A stretch of DNA of 7,388 nt from assembly GCA_021792815.1 (NCBI GenBank), contig JAJYTX010000118.1, positions 1 through 7,388 of the forward strand, read 5' to 3'. Made by a program: the position numbers and the translations under genes. Positions 1 through 6,178 of this stretch are shown one piece after another (position 1 is the first letter of the stretch; each line of letters starts with the position of its first letter). This DNA is from Pseudomonadota bacterium (GTDB taxonomy: Bacteria > Pseudomonadota > Gammaproteobacteria > Steroidobacterales > Steroidobacteraceae). The notes under the pieces were generated by a model. That model was given only the letters and a program-made list of their open reading frames with translations. It was not told where the DNA came from and did no database searches.

Positions 1-813
1 CGCACCACGCTCGAGAGCACGCAGTCCCAGGAGGAGACCGCGCAGCTGAACCGCGCCAACCTGGAGCACGCCCTCGCGGTGCTGATCGGCGAGGCGCCCT
101 CGCAGCTCACCCTCGCCCGGGGCCGCCTGGCCGCGAGCGTGCCGGTGGTGCCGGCCGGCGTGCCGTCGCGGGTGCTGCTGCGCCGCCCGGACGTGGCCGC
201 GGCCGAACGCGCCATGGCGAGCGCCAATGCCGGGATCGGCGTGGCCGAGGCCGGCTGGTTCCCGAGCGTGACGCTCTCGGGCTCGTATGATTTCGATTCC
301 GCCTCGCTCTCGAACCTGATCCGGGCCAGCAACGCGGTGTGGTCCTTCGGTCCCTCGCTCGCCGAGAACCTGTTCAACGGCGGGGCGACGCTCGCGCAGA
401 CGCGCGAGGCGCGGGCCAGCTACGACGAGGCGGTGGCCAACTACCGGCAGACGGTGCTCAATGCCTTCCAGCAGGTCGAGAACGACCTCGCGACGCTGCA
501 CTTCCTGCAAAACGAGCATGCGCAGGAGCGCCAGGCGGTCGAGGATGCCGGCCGGGCCGAAACCCTGACGCTCAACCAGTACAAGGCGGGCGTGGCCGAC
601 TACGCGACGCTGCTCAGCGCCCAGACCGCGCGCCTCACCGCCGAAATCACCCTGGTGAACCTGCAGAGCCAGCGCCTGGTGGCGAGCGTCGATCTGATCG
701 ATGCCGTGGGCGGCGGCTGGAACAGCGCCGCGCTGCGCACGCGCAATGACGGGATCCGCGAGACCCTCGGCAGCACGGTGGCCGGTCCGCCCCGAACGGC
801 TGCGCCCCACTGA
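1..813 (+). CDS. RND efflux outer-membrane channel, NodT/OprM type (5' end missing)
   Basis: This is the C-terminal part (about 270 residues) of a TolC-like outer-membrane factor, the trimeric channel that completes a tripartite RND pump with an inner-membrane transporter and a periplasmic adaptor. The frame is open from base 1, so the start lies upstream of the window; full family members are usually about 450-500 residues. Family hallmarks are the stretch reading LEHALAVLIGEAPSQLTL, then VPSRVLLRRPDVAAAERAM, then a beta-strand segment (GWFPSVTLSGSYDF), and a second long helical hairpin containing ANYRQTVLNAFQQVENDLATL and LNQYKAGVADYATLLSAQ. The end of the core is marked by a Gly-Gly-Gly-Trp motif near base 710. 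About 30 non-conserved polar residues follow it, a common kind of tail in the family. Pump partners would be expected upstream. The exported compound cannot be told from this fragment. The family call is secure; the NodT subfamily is from remembered motifs. Confidence 0.93.
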   Translation, partial: RTTLESTQSQEETAQLNRANLEHALAVLIGEAPSQLTLARGRLAASVPVVPAGVPSRVLLRRPDVAAAERAMASANAGIGVAEAGWFPSVTLSGSYDFDSASLSNLIRASNAVWSFGPSLAENLFNGGATLAQTREARASYDEAVANYRQTVLNAFQQVENDLATLHFLQNEHAQERQAVEDAGRAETLTLNQYKAGVADYATLLSAQTARLTAEITLVNLQSQRLVASVDLIDAVGGGWNSAALRTRNDGIRETLGSTVAGPPRTAAPH

Positions 814-909
814 TCACAAACGGAGCCGCGATCGCGCCACGGCCTCACCGGACCCCCGATGCCGCCACACCGTCTGTGGGTAGGACGGGGTTGCCGCTGG
901 GCTGGTGGG

Positions 910-933
910 CCGCTGGCTGTGAATTGTCAGCGG
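910..933 (+). terminator. Possible weak hairpin terminator after the efflux gene
   Basis: The arms CCGCTG (910-915) and CAGCGG (928-933) pair perfectly. The stem can extend inward by a G-T wobble and one C-G pair, leaving a loop of about eight bases. The hairpin lies about 100 bases past the efflux stop codon and is followed by AATTT rather than a run of T. It may end the upstream transcript or be chance in GC-rich DNA. Confidence 0.2.
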
Positions 934-1123
934 AATTTACACTTCGGCCATCCTCGTGTCGCCATTTTTCCACGTGACAGATGGTGGCGTGAGCGTCTGA
1001 AAAGCACGGCAAGCATTTGAAATAACAGGAGTTATCAGGGCTTTCCCAGTGTGTGCCTCATGCGAGAAGGGGAAGGAAATCCAGCGCTAGACCGATGTGG
1101 AAAATCTTTACATGTCGGTTTGA

Positions 1124-1154
1124 CAATGAGTGGAATAATTCTAATAACTCATTG
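1124..1154. promoter_or_regulatory. Inverted repeat, candidate activator or repressor site
   Basis: The arms CAATGAGT (1124-1131) and ACTCATTG (1147-1154) are exact reverse complements, separated by 15 bases. The two arm centres lie 23 bases apart, roughly two helical turns, which suits a dimeric DNA-binding protein. A smaller repeat, TGTC-N5-GACA at 1113-1125, abuts the left arm, and GAAT-A-ATTC lies in the spacer at 1133-1141. The right arm ends 22 bases before the sigma-54 element. That is closer than the usual 80-200 base enhancer distance, so it could equally be a repressor site or an unusually close activator site. The binding protein is unknown. Confidence 0.4.
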
Positions 1155-1176
1155 AAACATAAGAAAATGTCTGTTC

Positions 1177-1192
1177 TGGCGCGAAACTTGCT
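1177..1192 (+). promoter_or_regulatory. Sigma-54 (RpoN) -24/-12 promoter
   Basis: The sequence TGGCGCGAAACTTGCT matches the RpoN consensus TGGCACRNNNNTTGCW at every defined position except one (G for A at the fifth base). The invariant GG (1178-1179) and GC (1190-1191) are separated by exactly ten bases, as sigma-54 requires. Transcription should start near 1203, giving a 5' leader of about 67 bases before the ATG at 1270. Such promoters need an ATP-driven enhancer-binding activator. In some exosortase/PEP-CTERM systems RpoN acts with the PrsK/PrsR two-component pair, but no such regulator is encoded in this window. Confidence 0.8.
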
Positions 1193-1259
1193 TCAGTCCG
1201 CCGCAAGCGACTTGGTCCGAGCGGCCAAGGTCGGGGCTCCTATCAGGCAACGAGGTGAA

Positions 1260-1266
1260 AGAAGGA
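1260..1266 (+). promoter_or_regulatory. Ribosome binding site of the PEP-CTERM gene
   Basis: The purine-rich AGAAGGA sits just before the ATG at 1270. It decides the start: an in-frame GTG at 1255 would add five residues (MKEGQ) but lies upstream of this Shine-Dalgarno sequence and has only a poor one of its own. Starting at 1270 also gives a clean signal peptide (MKPNFKNNLV...). Confidence 0.75.
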
Positions 1267-1269
1267 CAA

Positions 1270-1989
1270 ATGAAACCCAACTTCAAGAACAATCTGGTCG
1301 CCACCGCGGTGGGGACGATCCTGGCGGGCGTCGCGAGTCTGACTGTCGCACCGGCGGCCTGGGCAGGCAGCTCGGCGGCCTGCCCGGCCGAGGGGTACGC
1401 GACGGCCGGGTGTGACGTGGTCATCACGCTGAATCCGAATGGATCGACCACCATTTCGCCTGGGCCTTCCAGCGCACTGCCGACGTCTACCGATGTGGGG
1501 GGAGGTAGTGCGTTCCCGGGCACCTACGACAACTCCGATGACACGCTCATCGGCGTCGTCAACAATTCCGGCCACACCATCGATTCGATCCATCTCTCGG
1601 GTTCGACGAACCTTTTCGGGTTCGATAGCGACGGCATTGGCGCCAATACCTATGCCAACCTGTCGGGCGACTACGGATCCGCTCACGGGGGGTCGTCCTC
1701 GTCTTCTCACAGCGGCTATTCGGGCACCGATTCGCCGACCAGCAGCTACGATCTGTCGGGTCCGCTGAACAGCTTCTCGGACTACAGTCTGGGCGGCTCC
1801 TCGGGCACTGTGGATTTCGGCACCGGACTCGTCAACGGGGGCAGCGCGTTTTTTTCACTCGAGGGATCGCTCTCGTCGGCGAACTTCACGGCGAGCACGG
1901 TGCCGGAGCCCGGATCGCTCGCGATTTTCGCGGCCGGCCTCGCCGGGCTCGCCGGCCTGGGCATGATGCGACGCAGAAAAAAGACCTGA
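1270..1989 (+). CDS. PEP-CTERM sorting-domain exported protein
   Basis: This 239-residue protein is predicted to be exported by Sec and then recognised by an exosortase, the membrane transpeptidase-like enzyme that processes PEP-CTERM tails in exopolysaccharide-producing Gram-negatives. The signal peptide has Lys at 2 and 6, a hydrophobic core at about 9-28, and a likely cleavage after Ala-Trp-Ala (30-32). The mature part is rich in Ser, Gly, Asp and Asn and contains only two cysteines (38 and 48), which might form a disulfide. It has a Ser run at 142-146 and seven tyrosines, four of them next to Asp (86, 135, 160, 172). The C-terminus is textbook: VPEPG at 211-215, a hydrophobic segment at about 216-233 and the basic tail RRRKK at 234-238. 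It is preceded by a sigma-54 promoter and a good ribosome binding site. The core resembles other PEP-CTERM proteins of unknown function; no enzymatic motif is visible. No exosortase gene is in view. Confidence 0.92.
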   Translation: MKPNFKNNLVATAVGTILAGVASLTVAPAAWAGSSAACPAEGYATAGCDVVITLNPNGSTTISPGPSSALPTSTDVGGGSAFPGTYDNSDDTLIGVVNNSGHTIDSIHLSGSTNLFGFDSDGIGANTYANLSGDYGSAHGGSSSSSHSGYSGTDSPTSSYDLSGPLNSFSDYSLGGSSGTVDFGTGLVNGGSAFFSLEGSLSSANFTASTVPEPGSLAIFAAGLAGLAGLGMMRRRKKT

Positions 1990-2009
1990 CTCACGCACGG
2001 AAGAGGGAT

Positions 2010-2037
2010 GCCGTACCCCGCCTCGGCGGGGTACGGC
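2010..2037 (+). terminator. Perfect GC-rich hairpin without a T tract
   Basis: GCCGTACCCCGCC (2010-2022) and GGCGGGGTACGGC (2025-2037) are exact reverse complements separated by only TC. The real fold is therefore about 12 base pairs closed by a four-base CTCG loop. It begins 21 bases after the PEP-CTERM stop codon. No T run follows (GGTTGCG), so it is not a classical intrinsic terminator. It could protect the 3' end of the PEP-CTERM message or partly terminate, lowering expression of the sulfotransferase genes relative to the surface protein. Confidence 0.6.
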
Positions 2038-2071
2038 GGTTGCGCGAGATGACGCGGCGGTCGTGTCCCGC

Positions 2072-3994
2072 ATGACGCCCACCGGGGATCGCCCGCATCG
2101 TCCTGCGCGAGTGGCCGCCGAGTTGCAGGCCGCCGTGCGGCAACACCAGACCGGACGGCTGGAGGACGCCGCGGCGGGCTATCGCCGGGTGCTCGCCGAG
2201 GTGCCCGAGGATCCCGACGCGCTGCACCTGCTCGGTCTGATCGCGTTGAGCGCTGGCGATTCCGAGCGCGCCATCGGGCTGATCCGCCGGGCGCTCGCGG
2301 TGCTGCCGAATTTCCCCGCCGGCCACGGCAGTCTCGGCAATGCGCTGCGGGCGGCGGGCCGCGCTACCGAAGCGCAGGACAGCTATCGGCGGGCGATTGC
2401 CCTCGATCCGAATGACGCGGCCGCTCACCACAATCTCGCATTCCTGCTGTGCGAGCAGGGCGATTCCGCCAACGCCCTGACGAGCGCTCGCCGGGCGGTC
2501 GAGCTCGCCCCGGCACTTGCCGAGGCGCACAACACGCTCGGCCACACGTTGCGGGGGCTGCGGCAGTTCCCGGCCGCCGAGGCGGCGCTGCGCCGCGCCG
2601 TGCAGCTCGAGCCCAACGCCGAACGGTATACGAATCTCGCCCACGTGCTCGCCGATCTCGGACGATCCGAGGAGGCCGAGCGCTGCTACCAGCGTGCGCT
2701 CGAGCGGGAGCCGACGTTCGCTGCGGCGCATTACGGTCTCGGCATCCGGCTCTACCAGCGCGGCGAGGTGGCGGCCGCGGCCGACCGCTATCGCCAGGCG
2801 ACCGTGCTCAATCCGCGCCACGCGGCCGCGTGGCAGGGTCTCGGTTCGGCGCTGCGTGCCCTCGGTCATATCGAAGAGGCGGTCGAGGCGTTTCGCCGTG
2901 CGCTCGCCGCCGATCCGGATTTCTCCGAAGCCTATCGTGATCTGGCCGCCTGCGCAGCGCTCCCGGCCGACGGATCGGAAGCCGCGAGGGCGAGCGCGCT
3001 GGCCGCCCGTGCGGATCAATCACCCGAGGCGCGCGCCGCCGCGGGCTTCGCGCTCGGCAAGGCGCTCGATGACGCCGGCCGGTTCGAGGCTGCCTTTGCC
3101 GCCTACGAAGAAGCCAACCGCCTCTATCGCGGTGTGCTCGCCGCTTCGGGCGTTCGCTTCGATGGCGAAGCGCTGCGCCGCGCAGTCGATGAAGCCATTG
3201 CGACGTTCCACTCGTCCTACTTCACCGCGGTCGCGGGCTGGGGCAATCCCTCCGAGTGGCCCGTGTTCATCGTCGGGATGCCGCGTTCGGGAACGAGCCT
3301 CATCGAGCAGATCGTCGCCAGCCATTCGCAGGTGGCCGGGGTCGGCGAACGCCCCGACATCGGCCGGCTTGCCGCCGAATTCGCGGCGGCGGTGGCCGCC
3401 GGGGACCGCACCCGCATCCGATCGCTCGCCGATGGCCATGTGAGCCGGCTGCGGGGCCTCGGCGGCGGCGCGCTGCGCATCGCCGACAAGATGCCCGACA
3501 ACCTGTTCCAGCTCGGCCTCATCGCGACCCTGTTCCCCGGCGCGCGCGTCATCTTCTGCCGGCGCGATCCGCGTGATGTGTGCCTGTCCTGCTATTTTCA
3601 AAGATTCGCGGCGGGCCGGCTGCCGTTCGCCTATGATCTCGCCGATTGTGCGCGGCGATTCATCGAAACCGAACGGCTTGCGGCCCACTGGACCCGCGTG
3701 TTGCCGCTGCGGTGGCACGAGGTCTGGTACGAGGATGTCATCGCCGATCTGCACGGCGAGAGCCAGCGGCTCATCGCGTTCCTGGGTCTGGGTTGGGAGC
3801 CGGGCTGCCTGGAATTTCATCGCACACAACGGGTGGTCGCGACCGCGAGCGCCTGGCAGGTCCGGCAACCTCTGTACGACCGCTCGGTCGGGCGATGGCG
3901 CCATTACCTCCGGCATCTGGCGCCGCTCGGGGAGTTGCTCACGCGACCCGGGCGTGTGCCCACGGGCGTAACCGGAGCCGTCGATGAGCCGTAA
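2072..3994 (+). CDS. TPR-repeat sulfotransferase 1
   Basis: This is a 640-residue predicted cytoplasmic enzyme that would transfer sulfate from PAPS to an unknown acceptor; it has no signal peptide or membrane segment. Residues about 14-284 form eight successive 34-residue TPR units with the usual Gly/Ala/Pro pattern (for example ALGHIEEAVEAFRRALAADP), and one more TPR-like hairpin lies at about 317-355. The sulfotransferase domain fills the C-terminus. The 5'-phosphosulfate loop is GMPRSGTS (402-409), the probable catalytic base is Glu426 in GVGER, and Lys473 lies in DKMPDN. The 3'-phosphate motif is RDPRDVCLS (Arg498 and Ser506), and the conserved end is SAWQVRQP...GRW (593-609). All key residues seem present. 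The ATG at 2072 was chosen over an in-frame GTG nine bases earlier; neither has a clear Shine-Dalgarno sequence. The gene follows the PEP-CTERM gene by 82 bases. The fold is certain, but the acceptor (protein tyrosine or a glycan) is not known. Confidence 0.9.
   Translation: MTPTGDRPHRPARVAAELQAAVRQHQTGRLEDAAAGYRRVLAEVPEDPDALHLLGLIALSAGDSERAIGLIRRALAVLPNFPAGHGSLGNALRAAGRATEAQDSYRRAIALDPNDAAAHHNLAFLLCEQGDSANALTSARRAVELAPALAEAHNTLGHTLRGLRQFPAAEAALRRAVQLEPNAERYTNLAHVLADLGRSEEAERCYQRALEREPTFAAAHYGLGIRLYQRGEVAAAADRYRQATVLNPRHAAAWQGLGSALRALGHIEEAVEAFRRALAADPDFSEAYRDLAACAALPADGSEAARASALAARADQSPEARAAAGFALGKALDDAGRFEAAFAAYEEANRLYRGVLAASGVRFDGEALRRAVDEAIATFHSSYFTAVAGWGNPSEWPVFIVGMPRSGTSLIEQIVASHSQVAGVGERPDIGRLAAEFAAAVAAGDRTRIRSLADGHVSRLRGLGGGALRIADKMPDNLFQLGLIATLFPGARVIFCRRDPRDVCLSCYFQRFAAGRLPFAYDLADCARRFIETERLAAHWTRVLPLRWHEVWYEDVIADLHGESQRLIAFLGLGWEPGCLEFHRTQRVVATASAWQVRQPLYDRSVGRWRHYLRHLAPLGELLTRPGRVPTGVTGAVDEP
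3974..3977 (+). promoter_or_regulatory. Ribosome binding site inside the preceding gene
   Basis: GGAG lies within the last codons of the first sulfotransferase gene, six bases before the ATG at 3984. With the 11-base gene overlap it supports translational coupling of the two enzymes and fixes the start of the second. Confidence 0.6.
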
Positions 3995-6146
3995 GGGCAG
4001 CCAGCCGCCCGCGTCCTATGGATCCCGCCCGCCCGGGCGGGCCAGGGGGCCCAATCCCCTGCTCGTTCAGGCCGACGGGCTGTTGCGGTCGGGACGGGTC
4101 GAGGAGGCCGAGGCGCTGGTGCGTGCGGTGCTGTCCCTGACCCCGCGCAATCACACCGCGCTGCACCTGTTGGGCCAGGTCCTCAACCAGAAGGGCGACC
4201 GTCCGGGGGCGATCGAGCAGTATCGCCAGGCGATCGCGCTCAACGCCCAGGTCACCGCGTATCACGGCAATCTCGGCAACGCCTATCTCGAGCTGCAGAC
4301 GCCCCAGCCGCGCGAGGCGGCCCGCTGTTTCCGGCGGGCGCTGGCGCTCGAGCCGGGCTCGGCCCTCGCGCGCCTCGGCCTCGGCCTGGCGCTGATGGGA
4401 CAGAAGGCGTATCACGCGGCGGCGAGGGAGATCGAGGCGGCGGCGAACGCGCGCCCGGGCCATGCCGACACGCATCTGAACCTCGGGATCGCCTTGACCG
4501 AGATCGGACGGCTCGACGAGGCGATCGCCCATTGCCAGCGCGCGGCCGCCCTCAACCCCGGCTTCGCCGACAACCACCTGAGGCTCGGCATCGCGCTTCG
4601 GGCCAAGGGAGATCCGGTGGCGGCCCATGCCCAGATCGCGCGGGCCATCGAGCTCGATCCGCAGCTGATCGAGGCCTACGACCAGCTCGCCACGACCTGT
4701 CGCGCGCTCGGCCGGGAAGCCGACGCGCTGATTGCGCTGCGGCGCGCGCTCGAGCTGCGTCCCGAGACGGCCGATGGACTGCGTCGGCTCGGCGGCATCT
4801 ATTGCGAGCTGCGCCGATACGATGAGGCGCTCGGCTGCTACGAGCGGGCGCTCGCGCTTGCGCCGCAATCGGCCGCCGTCTACCGCGGAATCGGACGGGT
4901 GCGGTTCTCGCAGGGTCGTCTCGAAGAGGGGCGCGCGGCCCTGGCCCAGGCCCTCGAGCTCGAACCCGACAATGCCGCGAACTACGCCGCGATGGGCCGC
5001 AGCTACCAGACCGAGGGCCGCTTCGAGGAGGCGATCGCCTGGCAGGAAAAGGCCATCGCGCGCCAACCCGACAATGCCGAGGCCCATTACACGCTGGCGA
5101 TGATGCACAGCACCGCGGATCGAAAGACGCGGATCGGCGAGCTGGAGCAGGCCTTGGCGCGGGGCATGCTGAGCCCGGATCAGTCCGCGGGCCTGAGCTT
5201 CTCCCTCGGCAAGCTGTACGACGAAGACGGCGACTATGACGCGGCGTTTCGCTGCTTCAAGGCGGGCAACGATGTGCGCCGGGAGCGTCAGCGATACTCC
5301 ATCGAGGAGCAGGTGAGCCTCATCGAGCGGGAGAGCGCCGCATTCAGCCGCGAGTTTTTCGCCGCCAAGGACCGCATCGGCAGCGAGTCGCAGCGGCCGG
5401 TGTTCGTCGTGGGGATGATGCGTTCGGGCACCACTCTCGTCGAGCAGATCCTCGCGAGCCATCCGCAGATTCACGGGCACGGCGAGCTCGAAGAGATCCG
5501 CTGGCTCGCCCACGGGCTTTCCGAGCGGCTGGACGGGGCACCCTATCCCGAATGCGTCGCGGCGCTCGATGCCGCGACGGTGCAGGCCCTCGCCGCCGGG
5601 CATGTGGCGCGCCTCGAGCAGGAGGCCGGCGACACGCTGCGCAGCGTCGACAAGATGCCGAACAACTTCAGATATCTCGGCCTCATTGCACTGCTGTTCC
5701 CGCAGGCGAAACTGATCCACTGCGTGCGCGACCCGCGCGACACCTGCCTGTCCTGTTATTTCCAGGATTTCGGGATCCGCCACACCTTCAGCTGCGATCT
5801 GGCGCAACTCGGCCAGTATCACCGCCTGTATCAGCGGCTGATGGCGCACTGGCACGCGGTTCTGCCGATTCCCATTCTCGATGTGCCGTACGAGGCGCTC
5901 GTCGCCGATCAGGAGACCTGGAGCCGCAGGCTCGTCGAGTTCGTGGGCCTGCCCTGGGACGAGCGCTGTCTCGAGTATTACAAGACCGAGCGCCCGGTGC
6001 TGACCTCGAGCTTCTGGCAGGTGCGCCAGCCGATCTATGCGTCCTCGATCGGCCGCTGGCGGCATTACGAGCAGCACCTCGGCCCGCTGTTGGAAGCACT
6101 CGGCGAGGCGCGTCAGCCGTGGACCGAGGCGGACGCGCCGGCGTAG
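3984..6146 (+). CDS. TPR-repeat sulfotransferase 2
   Basis: This is a 720-residue paralogue of the preceding enzyme with the same architecture but a longer TPR array. After a short basic, Pro-rich N-terminus, about ten clear TPR units span residues 24-364, and two degenerate ones reach about 435. No export signal is seen. The sulfotransferase domain has the 5'-phosphosulfate loop GMMRSGTT (477-484) and a probable catalytic Glu501 in GHGELEE. Lys557 lies in DKMPNN. The 3'-phosphate motif is RDPRDTCLS, with Arg582 and Ser590 spaced by eight as in the family. The C-terminal motif is SFWQVRQPIYASSIGRW (676-692). It starts inside the end of the first sulfotransferase gene, so the two are almost certainly one operon and translationally coupled. 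Differences from its neighbour beside the catalytic Glu and in the first loop suggest a different acceptor or site preference. The acceptor is unknown; a protein or a polysaccharide precursor are both possible. Confidence 0.92.
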   Translation: MSRKGSQPPASYGSRPPGRARGPNPLLVQADGLLRSGRVEEAEALVRAVLSLTPRNHTALHLLGQVLNQKGDRPGAIEQYRQAIALNAQVTAYHGNLGNAYLELQTPQPREAARCFRRALALEPGSALARLGLGLALMGQKAYHAAAREIEAAANARPGHADTHLNLGIALTEIGRLDEAIAHCQRAAALNPGFADNHLRLGIALRAKGDPVAAHAQIARAIELDPQLIEAYDQLATTCRALGREADALIALRRALELRPETADGLRRLGGIYCELRRYDEALGCYERALALAPQSAAVYRGIGRVRFSQGRLEEGRAALAQALELEPDNAANYAAMGRSYQTEGRFEEAIAWQEKAIARQPDNAEAHYTLAMMHSTADRKTRIGELEQALARGMLSPDQSAGLSFSLGKLYDEDGDYDAAFRCFKAGNDVRRERQRYSIEEQVSLIERESAAFSREFFAAKDRIGSESQRPVFVVGMMRSGTTLVEQILASHPQIHGHGELEEIRWLAHGLSERLDGAPYPECVAALDAATVQALAAGHVARLEQEAGDTLRSVDKMPNNFRYLGLIALLFPQAKLIHCVRDPRDTCLSCYFQDFGIRHTFSCDLAQLGQYHRLYQRLMAHWHAVLPIPILDVPYEALVADQETWSRRLVEFVGLPWDERCLEYYKTERPVLTSSFWQVRQPIYASSIGRWRHYEQHLGPLLEALGEARQPWTEADAPA

Positions 6147-6178
6147 GGGCTCGCGGATTCCGGACTGCTTCGCGGCGG

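Larger units (their letters stand above)
814..1269. other. Long intergenic region with regulatory content
   Basis: No convincing gene lies in these 456 bases. The first third is GC-rich and holds two small hairpins: CCACA/TGTGG at 865-879, and CCGCTG/CAGCGG at 910-933. Neither has a T tract, so a terminator for the efflux gene is possible but unproven. From about 1015 the DNA becomes unusually AT-rich for this genome, most strongly at 1101-1175. It carries several inverted repeats (ATAAC-N4-GTTAT at 1022-1035, TGTC-N5-GACA at 1113-1125, and an 8-base pair of arms at 1124-1154) followed by a sigma-54 promoter at 1177-1192. The arrangement of AT-rich, palindrome-bearing DNA just upstream of a -24/-12 element suggests the control region of the PEP-CTERM gene. 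Confidence 0.7.

Noticed and set aside
971..976. CACGTG palindrome in the intergenic region
   Set aside because: A single six-base palindrome with no spacing relation to a promoter is expected by chance.
1120..1147. Sigma-70 promoter: TTGACA at 1120-1125 with TAATAA at 1142-1147
   Set aside because: The -35 hexamer is perfect, but the -10 matches only three of six positions and the spacer is 16. The sigma-54 element is much stronger. Kept only as a possible secondary promoter.
1053..1415. A 120-codon plus-strand frame spanning the promoter region and the PEP-CTERM start
   Set aside because: It would read through the sigma-54 element, leader and signal-peptide region in another frame, has no ribosome binding site, and shows no family resemblance.
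1991..3916. Two long minus-strand open frames opposite the first sulfotransferase (1991-3019 and 3020-3916)
   Set aside because: The repetitive Arg/Gly/Glu-rich translation is a mirror of the TPR codon pattern; the sense frame has intact TPR and PAPS motifs.
2120..5290. Periodic ~102-base similarity within the two sulfotransferase genes as a DNA repeat or CRISPR-like array
   Set aside because: The period is 34 codons and the similarity is at the protein level (TPR units); the nucleotide copies are divergent and have no spacers.
6147..6178. Bidirectional terminator between the convergent genes
   Set aside because: The 32-base gap contains no convincing stem with a T or A tract on either side.
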